Source: JAJXWB01 sp964634325 (GTDB lineage Bacteria; Pseudomonadota; Alphaproteobacteria; Rhizobiales; Beijerinckiaceae). From it: a stretch of DNA of 64,000 nt. Position 1 is the stretch's first letter. Every line of letters begins with the position of its first letter. The DNA lies in the NCBI GenBank assembly GCA_964634325.1, contig CAZWJF010000007.1, positions 107,675 through 171,674 of the forward strand. The letters run 5' to 3'. The notes beneath the pieces are model-generated. The model worked only from the letters and a program-made list of their open reading frames with translations, was not told the DNA's origin and made no database searches. The position numbers and the translations under genes are program-made. This document shows, one piece after another, positions 1-8,809 of the stretch.

Positions 1-22
1 TCGAACTGCGCGAGGCGAGATC

Positions 23-439
23 ATGAGCAACGACGATCTGCTTGCAAGACTGTCAGCCGTCAATGCGTCCGCCGCCTTCAGCCGGTGGGCCGGCTTCGAG
101 GTCATTTCGGCCGAGCCCGGTCGCGTCTCGCTACGGATGGCTTGGCGTGCGGAAGCCGGGCAATACGCCGGCTTCCTGCACGCGGGTCTGGTCGGCGCGC
201 TGATCGATACGGCTTGCGGCTTCGCCGCATTCACACGCGCCGGCATGGTTCTGGCGTCGCACTATTCGGTGAATTGTCTGGCGCCGGCGGTCGGGCGCGC
301 CTTCATCGCTGACGCGGAAGTCGTGCGCGCCGGCAAGCGGCAGATTTTCACGCGCGCCGAATTGTTCGCGGTGGGCGATGACGACGCGCGCAAACTGGTT
401 GCGACCGGCGAAACGATCCTGATGACGCAAGGCGGCTGA
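23..439 (+). CDS. PaaI-family hotdog thioesterase
   Basis: A 138-residue protein of the size of a single hotdog-fold subunit. Residues about 50-67 (AGFLHAGLVGALIDTACG) match the PaaI/YbgC-type pattern of a His-x-Gly followed by an Asp and a Gly on the central helix. Members of this family hydrolyse acyl-CoA thioesters in the cytosol as dimers or tetramers; the substrate cannot be told from sequence. The ATG at 23 has GAGGCGAG just upstream. Only 22 bases precede it, so an operon with genes left of the window cannot be excluded. It converges on the ABC ATPase gene with just 2 bp between the two stop codons. Confidence 0.85.
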   Translation: MSNDDLLARLSAVNASAAFSRWAGFEVISAEPGRVSLRMAWRAEAGQYAGFLHAGLVGALIDTACGFAAFTRAGMVLASHYSVNCLAPAVGRAFIADAEVVRAGKRQIFTRAELFAVGDDDARKLVATGETILMTQGG

Positions 440-448
440 ATTCAGCCG
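433..448. repeat. Perfect 16-bp palindrome holding two convergent stop codons
   Basis: CGGCTGAATTCAGCCG reads the same on both strands. It contains the TGA of the thioesterase gene (437-439) and, on the other strand, the TGA of the ABC ATPase gene (442-444). There is no T tract, so it is not a classical intrinsic terminator, and I see no other terminator between these genes. Confidence 0.6.
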
Positions 449-2052
449 AGCGCGGCGCCGATGTGCTTGCCCGGCGCGGCGGCGAACAGCGCCTGCGTGT
501 ACGGATGCTTCGGCGCCGCGAAGATGTCCGCCGTCGGACCCTGTTCGACGACGGCGCCTTTCTGCATCACGACGATGCGGTCGCAGATCTGCGCCGCCAC
601 GCGCAGGTCGTGCGTGATGAACAGCAGCGCCAGCTTGAACTTGTCGCGCACCTCGTCGAACAGCTTCAAAACCTGGGCCTGAACCGAGACGTCCAGCGCC
701 GAGACGGCTTCGTCGGCGATCAGAACTTCCGGTTGCGGCATCAACGCGCGCGCGATGCAGATGCGCTGCCGCTGGCCGCCTGAAAACTGGTGCGGAAAGC
801 GGTCGAGCGACTGTCGCGGCAGATGGACGAGGTCGAGCAGATCGCCGGCGCGCTTGAGCGCGTCAGCGGCTGACATTCCGAAATTGACCGGCGCCTCGAT
901 CATGCTCTGCGCAACTGTCCGCCGCGGATTGAGCGAGCGATATGGGTCCTGGAAGACGATCTGCATGCGCTTGCGATGGTCGCGCAGCCGGCGTTCGGGC
1001 AGTTTGGCGTAGTCCTCGCCGTCGATCGCGACTTCGCCGGAGGTCGGATCGATCAGCCGCGCCACACACCGAGCCACCGTCGACTTGCCCGAGCCGGACT
1101 CCCCGACGATGCCGACGGTTTCGCCGCGGCGGATGTCGATCGAAACATCGTTGGCCGCCTCGACGACGCGCTTCTTCTGAAACAGACCGCCCGAGGAATA
1201 GACCTTGCGCAGCGCCTTGGTGTGCAACACGACGGGCGCATCAGTGAGCGGCGCGCGCTTGGGCGGCTCCAGCGACGGCACCGAACCAATCAGCATCTGC
1301 GTATATGGATGCTGCGGTCGGCTCAGCACGTCCTCGGCCAGCCCCTGCTCGACGACCTTGCCCTTCTGCATCACCACGACGCGATGCGCGATCTCCGCGA
1401 CCACGCCGAAATCGTGGGTGATGAACAGAACGCCTGTGCCCCGCCGCGCCCTGAGTTCGGCGACGAGTTTCAGAATTTGCGCTTGCGTCGTCACGTCGAG
1501 CGCCGTGGTCGGCTCGTCCGCGATCAGCAGAGCGGGGTCGAGCGCCAACGCGCCCGCGATCATCGCGCGTTGACGCTGCCCGCCCGAAAGCTGATGCGGA
1601 TAGGCGCGCATGATGTGTTCGGGATCGGGCAGATGCACCTGGCCGATCGTCTCCAGCACGCGCGCGCGCCGCTCTCCCGCGCTCATCCGGGTGTGGACCT
1701 TGAGCACTTCCTCGATCTGGTCGCCGATCGTCTTGACCGGATTGAGCGCGGTCATCGGCTCCTGAAAGATCATCGCCATGCGCGCGCCGCGCAATTCGCG
1801 GTAGCGTTTCTCGGATGCGCCGATCAACTCTTCGCCCTCGAGGCGAATGGAGCCCGCGACAGGCTTCACCTCGCGCGGCAGCAGGCCCATGACCGTGAAG
1901 GATGAGACTGATTTGCCGGAGCCCGATTCTCCGACCACGCAGACGATCTCGCCAGCCCCCACCGAAAGGGAGACGTCCTCGACGGCGTACGGCCGGTCGG
2001 AGCCGGGCGGCAGCGCGACAGTGAGGCGATCGACGACCAGAATGTCGCTCAT
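442..2052 (-). CDS. Oligopeptide/dipeptide-type ABC transporter, fused double ATPase
   Basis: A 536-residue protein with two complete ABC domains, like a DppD-DppF fusion or YejF. The first Walker A is GESGSGKS at 41-48 and its signature is LSGGQRQR; the second half repeats GESGSGKS and FSGGQRQR, with HPYTQ segments typical of the oligopeptide ATPase C-terminus after each half. It powers import through the two permeases encoded upstream. I start it at the ATG at 2052, which overlaps the permease stop as ATGA; the reading frame is open further upstream but that part lies inside the permease gene. Last gene of a four-gene minus-strand operon. Confidence 0.93.
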   Translation of the reverse strand: MSDILVVDRLTVALPPGSDRPYAVEDVSLSVGAGEIVCVVGESGSGKSVSSFTVMGLLPREVKPVAGSIRLEGEELIGASEKRYRELRGARMAMIFQEPMTALNPVKTIGDQIEEVLKVHTRMSAGERRARVLETIGQVHLPDPEHIMRAYPHQLSGGQRQRAMIAGALALDPALLIADEPTTALDVTTQAQILKLVAELRARRGTGVLFITHDFGVVAEIAHRVVVMQKGKVVEQGLAEDVLSRPQHPYTQMLIGSVPSLEPPKRAPLTDAPVVLHTKALRKVYSSGGLFQKKRVVEAANDVSIDIRRGETVGIVGESGSGKSTVARCVARLIDPTSGEVAIDGEDYAKLPERRLRDHRKRMQIVFQDPYRSLNPRRTVAQSMIEAPVNFGMSAADALKRAGDLLDLVHLPRQSLDRFPHQFSGGQRQRICIARALMPQPEVLIADEAVSALDVSVQAQVLKLFDEVRDKFKLALLFITHDLRVAAQICDRIVVMQKGAVVEQGPTADIFAAPKHPYTQALFAAAPGKHIGAALG

Positions 2053-2963
2053 CACACCCTCTTGCGCAGTTTGGGGTCGAGACGGTCGCGCAGCGCGTCG
2101 CCGAGGATATTCACGCACAGCACGGTCACGGCGATGCAAATCCCGGGATAGAGGATGTTGTGCGGGAAGATGCGGAAATACTGCCGGCCGGCCGACATGA
2201 TGTTGCCCCAGCTCGGCACTTCCGGAGGAATGCCGACGCCGAGGAACGAGAGAATCGACTCGACGAGGATCGCGGACGCCGCGACAAATGTCGCCTGCAC
2301 GATCAGCGGGGCGATGCAGTTCGGCAGCACATGCCGGAACAGCAGGGTCGGCGTCGGCGTGCCCGCGGTGACGGCCGCTTCGACGTAGGGCTCCTCGCGG
2401 ATCGAGAGGACGATCGAGCGCACCAGCCGTACGACGCGCGGAACTTCGGGGATGGCGATGGCGATGATGACCGCCGTGAGGCCGGCCCGCGACAACGAGA
2501 CGAGAGCGATGGCGAGCAGGATCGGCGGGATCGCCATCAGGCCGTCCATGACGCGCATGATGAGGCCGTCCGACCAGCGCACGTAGCCTGCGACCATGCC
2601 GATGGCGAGGCCAAGCACGGTGGACACGAAGGCGACGAGCGCGCCGATGATCAGCGAAATGCGCGCGCCATAGACCACGCGGCTGTAGACGTCGCGCCCG
2701 AGATTGTCCGTCCCCATGTGGAAGGTGAACGGAACCTGCGAGCCGTCGTCGAGGCGTAACGAGCCGACGAAGCCCGGCAGCTTGTTGCGCTGGGTCGGAT
2801 CGAGCAGCGTGGGATCGATCGTGCCGAGCCAGGGCGCGGCGATCGCCACGAAAACCAGCACGAGTAAAATGACGCCGGGCAGAACGATGGCGGGCTCGGA
2901 CAGAAAGCTCTTGCCGCGTGGTTTGGCGGCTTCCGCCTGAACGGGCTGCGCGGCGTCGGTCAA
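2052..2963 (-). CDS. Oligopeptide/dipeptide ABC transporter permease (DppC-like)
   Basis: Inner-membrane permease of 303 residues with one N-terminal membrane helix, then the typical GTDNLGRDVYSR segment and a binding-protein-dependent transport domain; the cytoplasmic EAA loop is seen around EAAVTAGTPTPTLLFRH. The reading frame is open much further upstream, but the added part is Arg-rich shadow of dppB. The best start is the TTG at 2961-2963, which forms a TTGA overlap with the dppB stop and gives a normal DppC length. It pairs with the DppB-like subunit to form the channel. The TTG start is inferred from context. Confidence 0.9.
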   Translation of the reverse strand: MTDAAQPVQAEAAKPRGKSFLSEPAIVLPGVILLVLVFVAIAAPWLGTIDPTLLDPTQRNKLPGFVGSLRLDDGSQVPFTFHMGTDNLGRDVYSRVVYGARISLIIGALVAFVSTVLGLAIGMVAGYVRWSDGLIMRVMDGLMAIPPILLAIALVSLSRAGLTAVIIAIAIPEVPRVVRLVRSIVLSIREEPYVEAAVTAGTPTPTLLFRHVLPNCIAPLIVQATFVAASAILVESILSFLGVGIPPEVPSWGNIMSAGRQYFRIFPHNILYPGICIAVTVLCVNILGDALRDRLDPKLRKRV

Positions 2964-3901
2964 TAGCGAATCCTCGGATCGAGCAGCGTGTAGGATATGT
3001 CGATCAAGAGATTGATCACGACATAGACGAAGGAGAAGAGCAGGATGATCGCCTGGATCGTCGGGAAGTCGCGCGCCAGCACGGCGTCGACCGTCAGGCG
3101 GCCGATGCCCGGAATGGCGAAGACGGATTCGGTGACGACGACGCCGCCGATCAGCAACGCGACGCCGAGGCCGATGACCGTGACGATCGGCACCGCCGCG
3201 TTCGGCAGGGCGTGACGGACCAGCACCTGCAATGGCGTCAGACCGCGCGAATACGCCGTGCGGATGTAATCCTCCCCCAGCACCTCGAGAATGCTGGTTC
3301 GCGTCATGCGCGCCAGCAGCGCGACATAGACGACCGCGAGCGTCAATGAAGGCAGAACGAGCGCGCGCGCCCATGCCTCAAATCCGTCCGCGATACGGCT
3401 GTAGCCCTGCACGGGCAGCCATTGCAGTTTGATCGCGAACACGTAGATGAGCACGTAGCCGATCACGAAGACCGGCACCGAAAATCCCATCACGGAAAAG
3501 CCCATCACGAGCCGATCGAGCAGGCTGCCGCGCCGCATGGCGGCGAGCACGCCGAGCGGCACAGCGATCGCAACCGCGATCACGAGCGTCGACACAGCGA
3601 GCGCGAGCGTCGGCTCGATGCGATCGGCGATCAGACTCGCGACCGATTTCTTGAAGAAGAAGCTGTCGCCGAAGTCGCCGCGCAAAATTTGCCCGAGCCA
3701 AACGAAAAGCTGGATGAACAGCGGCTTGTCGAGGCCGAGCTGCTGGCGGATCATGGCGACCTGCTGATCGTTGGCGTTGTCGCCGGCGATGATCGTCGCG
3801 GGATCGGCGGGGGTGAGCCGCAACATCAGAAATACGAAAAGCGCGACGATCAACATGACCGGGATGGTCGAAACGAGGCGTCGCAGAACGTAGCCGAACA
3901 T
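2960..3901 (-). CDS. Oligopeptide/dipeptide ABC transporter permease (DppB-like)
   Basis: A 313-residue permease with the hallmark DppB N-terminus (first membrane helix about residues 9-29, then LRLTPADPA) and roughly six membrane helices. The EAA loop lies near RTAYSRGLTPLQVLVRHALPN. It partners the DppC-like protein encoded immediately downstream (4-bp overlap) and follows the binding-protein gene by 51 bp. The substrate is probably a peptide or a related compound; the sequence does not decide between dipeptides, oligopeptides and other ligands of this family. Confidence 0.93.
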   Translation of the reverse strand: MFGYVLRRLVSTIPVMLIVALFVFLMLRLTPADPATIIAGDNANDQQVAMIRQQLGLDKPLFIQLFVWLGQILRGDFGDSFFFKKSVASLIADRIEPTLALAVSTLVIAVAIAVPLGVLAAMRRGSLLDRLVMGFSVMGFSVPVFVIGYVLIYVFAIKLQWLPVQGYSRIADGFEAWARALVLPSLTLAVVYVALLARMTRTSILEVLGEDYIRTAYSRGLTPLQVLVRHALPNAAVPIVTVIGLGVALLIGGVVVTESVFAIPGIGRLTVDAVLARDFPTIQAIILLFSFVYVVINLLIDISYTLLDPRIRY

Positions 3902-3952
3902 AAGTCCGCCAGGGTTGATCCGCGCGGCGTCGCCGCCGCGCGGGAAGTTGCG

Positions 3953-5539
3953 CTACTTCTTGGTGACGTTCCAGAAGACGGGGACGGGCGCCTGAACGAC
4001 GCCGTCGATGTTCTTGCGGACCGCGATCGGGGCGAAATATTCGCCGAGCGGGATGTGCGTCGAGATGGCGATCGCCCGTTTCTGCGCTTCGGCCGCCAGC
4101 TTCTTCTGCGTCGGCAGATCGGTCGCACGCAGGAAGTCCTCGCGGAGCTTTTCGAGCTCCTTGTCGCAAGGCCAGCCGAACAGCGCCTTGTCGCAGGACG
4201 CGTTCATGAAGCCGATCATCGCAGGATTGAGCAGGTCGACGCCGAGCCACACCGTATGGAACAGGTTCCAGCCGCCCTGCGACGGCGGATCTTTCTTCGC
4301 GCGGCGCGCGACGAGCGTCTGCCAGTCCATCGACTGCATGTCGATGTTGAAGCCTGCGCGTTCGAGCAATTGCTTGGCGACGGGCGACAGGTTGGTGAGG
4401 ATCGCCAGATCGGTCGACGCCATCAGCACGATCGGCTCGCCCTTGTAGCCGGCCGCTTTGGCCATTTCCTTGGCTTTGGCGGCGTTGCCGGTCAGCAGCC
4501 CTTCCATGCCCGCATCCGTCGCCATTGGCGTGCCGCAGGGGTAGAAGCTCTTGCAGGCCTTGTAGTAGGCGGGATCGCCAACCGCAGCCTTCATGAAGTC
4601 TTCCTGATTGAGCGCCGTCCAGAACGCCTCGCGGATTTTCGGATTGTCGAGCGGCGGCTGCGTCGAATTGAAGCGCAGCGTGAACTGACCGCCATACGGC
4701 GAACTGATCAGCTTGAGGTTCGAATCTCCCTTGATGATCGGCAGAAGATCGTGCGGCGGCGCTTCGACATAGTCGACTTCGCCCGACGACAGCGCATTGA
4801 GAGCTTGCTGCATGTCGCTGATCGCCAGCCACTCGACGCGATCGACCTTGACGACCTTTCCGCCTGCGAGGCCCGAAGGCGCCTCGGCGCGCGGCTTGTA
4901 TTTGTCGAACTTGACGAACACGACCTTCGCGCCCGGCTTCCACTCGTCCTTCTTGAAGACGAACGGACCCGAGCCGATGAATTCGGATATCTGCTTGTTC
5001 GGGTCGGTCTCCGCGATGCGCTTGGGCATCATGAACGGTGTATTAGACGACGGTTTGGCGAGCGCGAACAGCAGCTGGCCAGTCGGCTCTTTCAACTTGA
5101 TCACGATGGTCTTGGCGTCGGGCGCGGACATCGAATCGACGAAGGTGGAGAACACCTTCTGCCCGAGCGTGTCCTTCGCCGACCAGCGCTTGATCGAAGT
5201 GATGCAATCTTCGGCTGTCACCGGCTGCCCGTCGTGCCACAGCAGTCCGTCGCGCAACGTCAGCGTGTAAGTCAGCTTGTCGGCGGACAGGTCGACCTTG
5301 TCGACCATCTGCGGCTGGACCTCATTCTTCGCATCCAGCGAGAACAGAGTGTCCCAGACCATGTAGCCGAAGTTGCGGCTGATGTAGGCGGTCGTCCAGA
5401 TCGGATCGAGAATTTTCACGTCGGAGTGCATGACCGCGTGGAGCACGGTTTCCGCCTGCGCGGGTCTGGAGACGCCTTGCGCGCTCATCAGCGTCGCGGC
5501 CCCGATCGCCGCCGCGAATGCCCATTTCTTGAATCGCAT
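3953..5539 (-). CDS. ABC transporter substrate-binding protein, family 5 (peptide-type)
   Basis: A 528-residue periplasmic binding protein with an N-terminal signal peptide (MRFKKW, hydrophobic core, cleavage probably near PAQAE). The body has typical SBP_bac_5 segments such as LRDGLLWHDGQPVTAED and the late FNSTQPPLDNPKIREAF. I start at the ATG at 5539 because GGAGG sits 5 bases upstream on the coding strand; the longer frame extends into non-coding sequence. It delivers ligand to the dppB/C/D-F-like transporter encoded downstream. Cys pairs in the C-terminal lobe may form disulfides. Confidence 0.93.
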   Translation of the reverse strand: MRFKKWAFAAAIGAATLMSAQGVSRPAQAETVLHAVMHSDVKILDPIWTTAYISRNFGYMVWDTLFSLDAKNEVQPQMVDKVDLSADKLTYTLTLRDGLLWHDGQPVTAEDCITSIKRWSAKDTLGQKVFSTFVDSMSAPDAKTIVIKLKEPTGQLLFALAKPSSNTPFMMPKRIAETDPNKQISEFIGSGPFVFKKDEWKPGAKVVFVKFDKYKPRAEAPSGLAGGKVVKVDRVEWLAISDMQQALNALSSGEVDYVEAPPHDLLPIIKGDSNLKLISSPYGGQFTLRFNSTQPPLDNPKIREAFWTALNQEDFMKAAVGDPAYYKACKSFYPCGTPMATDAGMEGLLTGNAAKAKEMAKAAGYKGEPIVLMASTDLAILTNLSPVAKQLLERAGFNIDMQSMDWQTLVARRAKKDPPSQGGWNLFHTVWLGVDLLNPAMIGFMNASCDKALFGWPCDKELEKLREDFLRATDLPTQKKLAAEAQKRAIAISTHIPLGEYFAPIAVRKNIDGVVQAPVPVFWNVTKK

Positions 5540-5811
5540 ACTGCCCTCCATCGCCGCTTGGCTCGCCCAGCCTAACCGGCTTTCCGTCTGCGCATCAACA
5601 ATCGGGCCAATTTTGATGTGTCGGCGCCGCAGAGCGAAATTGCCGGGTTTGCAGCGCAACGCGGATGTTTGCCCGGCGCGTCGTTCCGTCCTATAGCGCT
5701 TCGGGCCGCGAAATTGCGCAGGCGGCGCCGGAACGCGACGCAATATGCCGGCGCAGCGGGCAGGGCGGTCCGTATGCTATCCAGAGTGCCGACGCGCTGA
5801 CGGAGCGACCG

Positions 5812-5997
5812 ATGAAGACCCTGAGCGCCGACGACCGACCGGATGAGGTCGCTTCGCCTCGGACCGGCAACGGGGCGCTCCTGACGCTTGGCGCATTTGC
5901 CGCCGCGCTCATGGCGGGCTGCGGCTATCTCTGGTGGCGTTACGGCGCGCAGGTCTTCTTCGATGCGGCGGCTATCGCATGGAGAACCTGCTTCTGA
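5812..5997 (+). CDS. Small single-span membrane protein, unknown function
   Basis: A 61-residue protein with a charged N-terminal tail of about 25 residues and one hydrophobic stretch (about residues 26-46, GALLTLGAFAAALMAGCGY) followed by Trp-Trp. CGGAGCGACC precedes the ATG, a usable ribosome-binding site. The frame is open further upstream, but that part looks non-coding. The gene ends 22 bp from the convergent solute-binding-protein gene. I do not recognise a family; the call rests on the ribosome-binding site and the tail-plus-helix design. Confidence 0.5.
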   Translation: MKTLSADDRPDEVASPRTGNGALLTLGAFAAALMAGCGYLWWRYGAQVFFDAAAIAWRTCF

Positions 5998-6019
5998 ACG
6001 TGGCGGCGCGCTATTCGTT

Positions 6020-6871
6020 CTAGAAAGCGCCGACCGGAAAATATTTGAGGTAGATTTCGGCGTAGCGCCCGCGCTCCGCAACCTTCGCCAGGCCGTAGTC
6101 CAACGCGCGCCGCAGCGTTGCGTCCTTGCTTCGCGAGGCGATCGTCAGCCCTTCTCCGAAATAGGCGCGGTCGATGAAGGGGCCGCCGAAGAACGCGCAG
6201 CACCCTTGCGCGCCTGAGCCGTTAAGCCAGAAGCTGAGCGCCACCGCATCGCCGAAAATCGTGTCGACCTCGCCCTTGGCGAGCGCCGCCCGCTGCGCAT
6301 CCGCGTCGGCGAACGCGACGAGCGAGAGTTTGGGGAAATAGACCTTGAGCCAGGCTTCGTGCGCGCTGCCGAGGACGACCCCCACCTTGCTCGCGCCCAT
6401 CTTCTCGGGCGTCGCGGTCTCGGCCGGCGCATGAGCGGACCGGACGACGAACCGTCCTGGCAGAAGAAAATAAGGCCGTGTGAAAATAAAGCGCGCGCGC
6501 GTCTGGTCGTTGACCGCAAGGGCCGCGATCAAGGCGTCGCCCTTGTTGTCGGCCAGCGCGTTGGCCAGCGTATCCCATCTGCGCGCCTGGATGGTGCAGG
6601 CGACCTGCAACTCCTCGCAGACAGCGCGCGCCAGATCGACGTTGAAACCCGTCAGGGTTCCGTCCGGCAGGGTGAAATTGAATGGCGGATAGTCGTCGGC
6701 GGTCAGGAAGCGGACGAGGTGAATGCCGCTCGTGTCCGGCTTGTTCAGGCGGCGGTTCGGATCCCAGAACGAGGGAACGAACGGCGCATTCTGCGCGTGC
6801 GCGGCCCATGTCGGCGCAATCAGCCCGACCGCCGCCAGCAAGAAAGCTGCGATCCTTTTCCCTATAGGCAA
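6020..6871 (-). CDS. Solute-binding protein family 3 (amino-acid-type), periplasmic
   Basis: A 283-residue protein with a signal peptide (hydrophobic residues about 8-24, AAHAQ cleavage) and the SBP_bac_3 pattern: YPPFNFTLPDGTLTGFNVDL near the N-terminus, then RWDTLANALADNKGDALIAA and FTRPYF. Such proteins bind polar amino acids or related ligands for an ABC importer or act as sensor inputs. No permease or ATPase gene is adjacent, so it is an orphan here. It carries a CC pair (GAQGCCAFFGG) and a further Cys pair near residue 85. It diverges from the glycosyltransferase gene with only 57 bp between the two start codons. Confidence 0.85.
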   Translation of the reverse strand: MPIGKRIAAFLLAAVGLIAPTWAAHAQNAPFVPSFWDPNRRLNKPDTSGIHLVRFLTADDYPPFNFTLPDGTLTGFNVDLARAVCEELQVACTIQARRWDTLANALADNKGDALIAALAVNDQTRARFIFTRPYFLLPGRFVVRSAHAPAETATPEKMGASKVGVVLGSAHEAWLKVYFPKLSLVAFADADAQRAALAKGEVDTIFGDAVALSFWLNGSGAQGCCAFFGGPFIDRAYFGEGLTIASRSKDATLRRALDYGLAKVAERGRYAEIYLKYFPVGAF

Positions 6872-6928
6872 GTCCTGATCCCCGATCTAATCTGACTGGG
6901 TCGGCCAAAAGGCCTGACGGTATTTTTT

Positions 6929-8809
6929 ATGATGTATCGCGTCGATCGTATTGCGGAAAGTATTTCGAAGCGCCGCTTTGGCGCGGGCGACGGCGGAACG
7001 GACGCGTCGCAGCGAGTGCTGGCGTTCGAAGCCGCCGCTCTCGCCAGAATTGGCGTCCCGGCTGATATGGTCGCTCGCGCGATCGCCGAGGCGCGCTGGT
7101 GCGGCGTGCGCCCCGACGCCGCGCTTCTGGCCAGCCGCAGGGTCGGCGAGGACCAGTTCTATCGCGCCCTCGCCACGCGCTTGGGCGTTCCTTTCGTGAC
7201 GACGCCGGTCGCTCTCGACGACCGGGTGGATTATTCCGCTGCTGCGCGCGCGGGCTTCGCCGCGTTGGCGCAACCAAGGTCGGGCGTACGGTGGCTCGCC
7301 GCGCCGCGCGGTCCTGCGCTCGCCGCGCTTCTGGCGCTCCCCGACGCGTCTGGCCTCGCTATCGCCACGCCGCGCCGATTTGCGGCGTCGTTGCGCGCTT
7401 CCTGCGGACAGAAGATCGCTGCGGACGCCGCATTGCGGCTGTTTGCCGCCGAGCCGCGGCTCTCCGCCCGCAAGGGCCCTGCGCGCGCGACGCAGTTGCG
7501 CGTTGCGCTGATGGCGGCCGTTGCTCTCGGCCTGACGCTCTTCTGGCCTTCGGCGGCGGCGCTGCTGCTATGGACCGCCTTGACCTTCGCGTTCTCCGCC
7601 GCGACCGTCACGCGAATTTTCATGGCGGCGGCTTCGTACGACGAGCCCGCCGAAGGCGTTTTGCTCGCCGACCGCGATCTTCCAACCTACACCATCGTCA
7701 TCGCCCTCTATCGGGAGGCCGAGGTGGCGTCGGCGCTGGTGAAAGCGCTCGATGCGATCGACTATCCGCGCGCGAAGCTCGACATCAAATTCGTGGTCGA
7801 GCAGGAGGATCGGCAGACCTTCGCCGCGCTCGCCGCGGCGTCGCCCGGCGTGGAATACGAAATCGTCGTCGCGCCGGAAGGCGCGCCGCGCACCAAACCG
7901 CGCGCGCTGAACGTCGCCTTGCCCTTCGCTCGCGGCGAGTTGCTGACCGTCTACGACGCGGAGGACCGTCCCGAGCCGGATCAACTGCGCCGTGCGGCGG
8001 CCCGCTTTGCGCGCGCGGGACCGCGGCTCGGCTGTCTCCAGGCGCGCCTTGTCGTCGACAATGCCGCCGACAACCGGTTGTCGGCGATGTTCGCGATCGA
8101 CTACGCCGCGCTGTTCGAAGTCGCCAATCCCGGCGCCGCCGCGCTGAACCTGCCGATCCTGCTCGGCGGAACCTCGAACCATTTCCGCACCGCCGTTCTC
8201 CGCGATATAGGCGGTTGGGATGCATGGAACGTGACCGAAGACGCCGATCTCGGCGTCAGGCTCGCGCGTTGCGGCTACTGCGTCGAGATGCTCGCCTCGC
8301 GCACGTACGAGGAGGCGCCCAACACGCTGCGCGCGCTCCTCAACCAGCGGGTCCGCTGGATGAAGGGCTGGATGCAGACTGCTTTCGTCCACCTGCGCGA
8401 TCCGATCGCGTTGTGGCGCAACTTACGACCGCTCGCCTTCGTCACCACGATATCGTTGTTCGTTTCCGGCGTCGTCAGCCCGCTGTTGTGGTCGTGGTTC
8501 GCGGCGGTTCTCGCTCGCGATCTGGCGACTGGCGCGCTGTTCGCGCCGGCCACGGTCTTCGACGGCGTCGTCGACACTTGCGCGCTCTGGCTTGCGCTCG
8601 CAGGTCCGGTAGCCATGGTCTGGCCTGCGGCGCTCGGCATGCGTCGACAGAAGCTGACGTCCTATTGGCCGCTGTTGTTCCTCTTGCCGGTCTGGCACGT
8701 CATGCTCAGCGTCGCTGCGTGGCGGGCGGTTTACGATCTCTGGCGCAATCCGTTCGGCTGGGCCAAGACGACGCATGGCCTCGCCCTGCGCCGGTCTTCG
8801 GCGGACTGA
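6929..8809 (+). CDS. Membrane family-2 glycosyltransferase with N-terminal MshEN-like domain
   Basis: A 626-residue protein. Residues 1-150 contain a stretch like the GspE/MshE N-terminal domain (LLASRRVGEDQFYRALATRL then GVPFV). Two membrane helices follow (about 185-230), then a GT-A domain about 245-480 with VIALYREAEVASALVKALD, the YDAEDRPEP metal-binding region, TEDADLGVRL, and a QRVRW motif of processive enzymes such as cellulose synthases. The C-terminal part has about four more membrane helices. It probably polymerises or extends an exported polysaccharide from a nucleotide sugar at the inner membrane. No other polysaccharide genes are adjacent. Product unknown. Confidence 0.85.
   Translation: MMYRVDRIAESISKRRFGAGDGGTDASQRVLAFEAAALARIGVPADMVARAIAEARWCGVRPDAALLASRRVGEDQFYRALATRLGVPFVTTPVALDDRVDYSAAARAGFAALAQPRSGVRWLAAPRGPALAALLALPDASGLAIATPRRFAASLRASCGQKIAADAALRLFAAEPRLSARKGPARATQLRVALMAAVALGLTLFWPSAAALLLWTALTFAFSAATVTRIFMAAASYDEPAEGVLLADRDLPTYTIVIALYREAEVASALVKALDAIDYPRAKLDIKFVVEQEDRQTFAALAAASPGVEYEIVVAPEGAPRTKPRALNVALPFARGELLTVYDAEDRPEPDQLRRAAARFARAGPRLGCLQARLVVDNAADNRLSAMFAIDYAALFEVANPGAAALNLPILLGGTSNHFRTAVLRDIGGWDAWNVTEDADLGVRLARCGYCVEMLASRTYEEAPNTLRALLNQRVRWMKGWMQTAFVHLRDPIALWRNLRPLAFVTTISLFVSGVVSPLLWSWFAAVLARDLATGALFAPATVFDGVVDTCALWLALAGPVAMVWPAALGMRRQKLTSYWPLLFLLPVWHVMLSVAAWRAVYDLWRNPFGWAKTTHGLALRRSSAD

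Noticed and set aside
3422..5575. A 717-residue open frame antisense to the binding-protein and permease genes
   Set aside because: Its translation is rich in Arg, His, Asp and Glu with no recognisable domain, typical of the complementary strand of GC-rich genes. The minus-strand genes here are clear family members.
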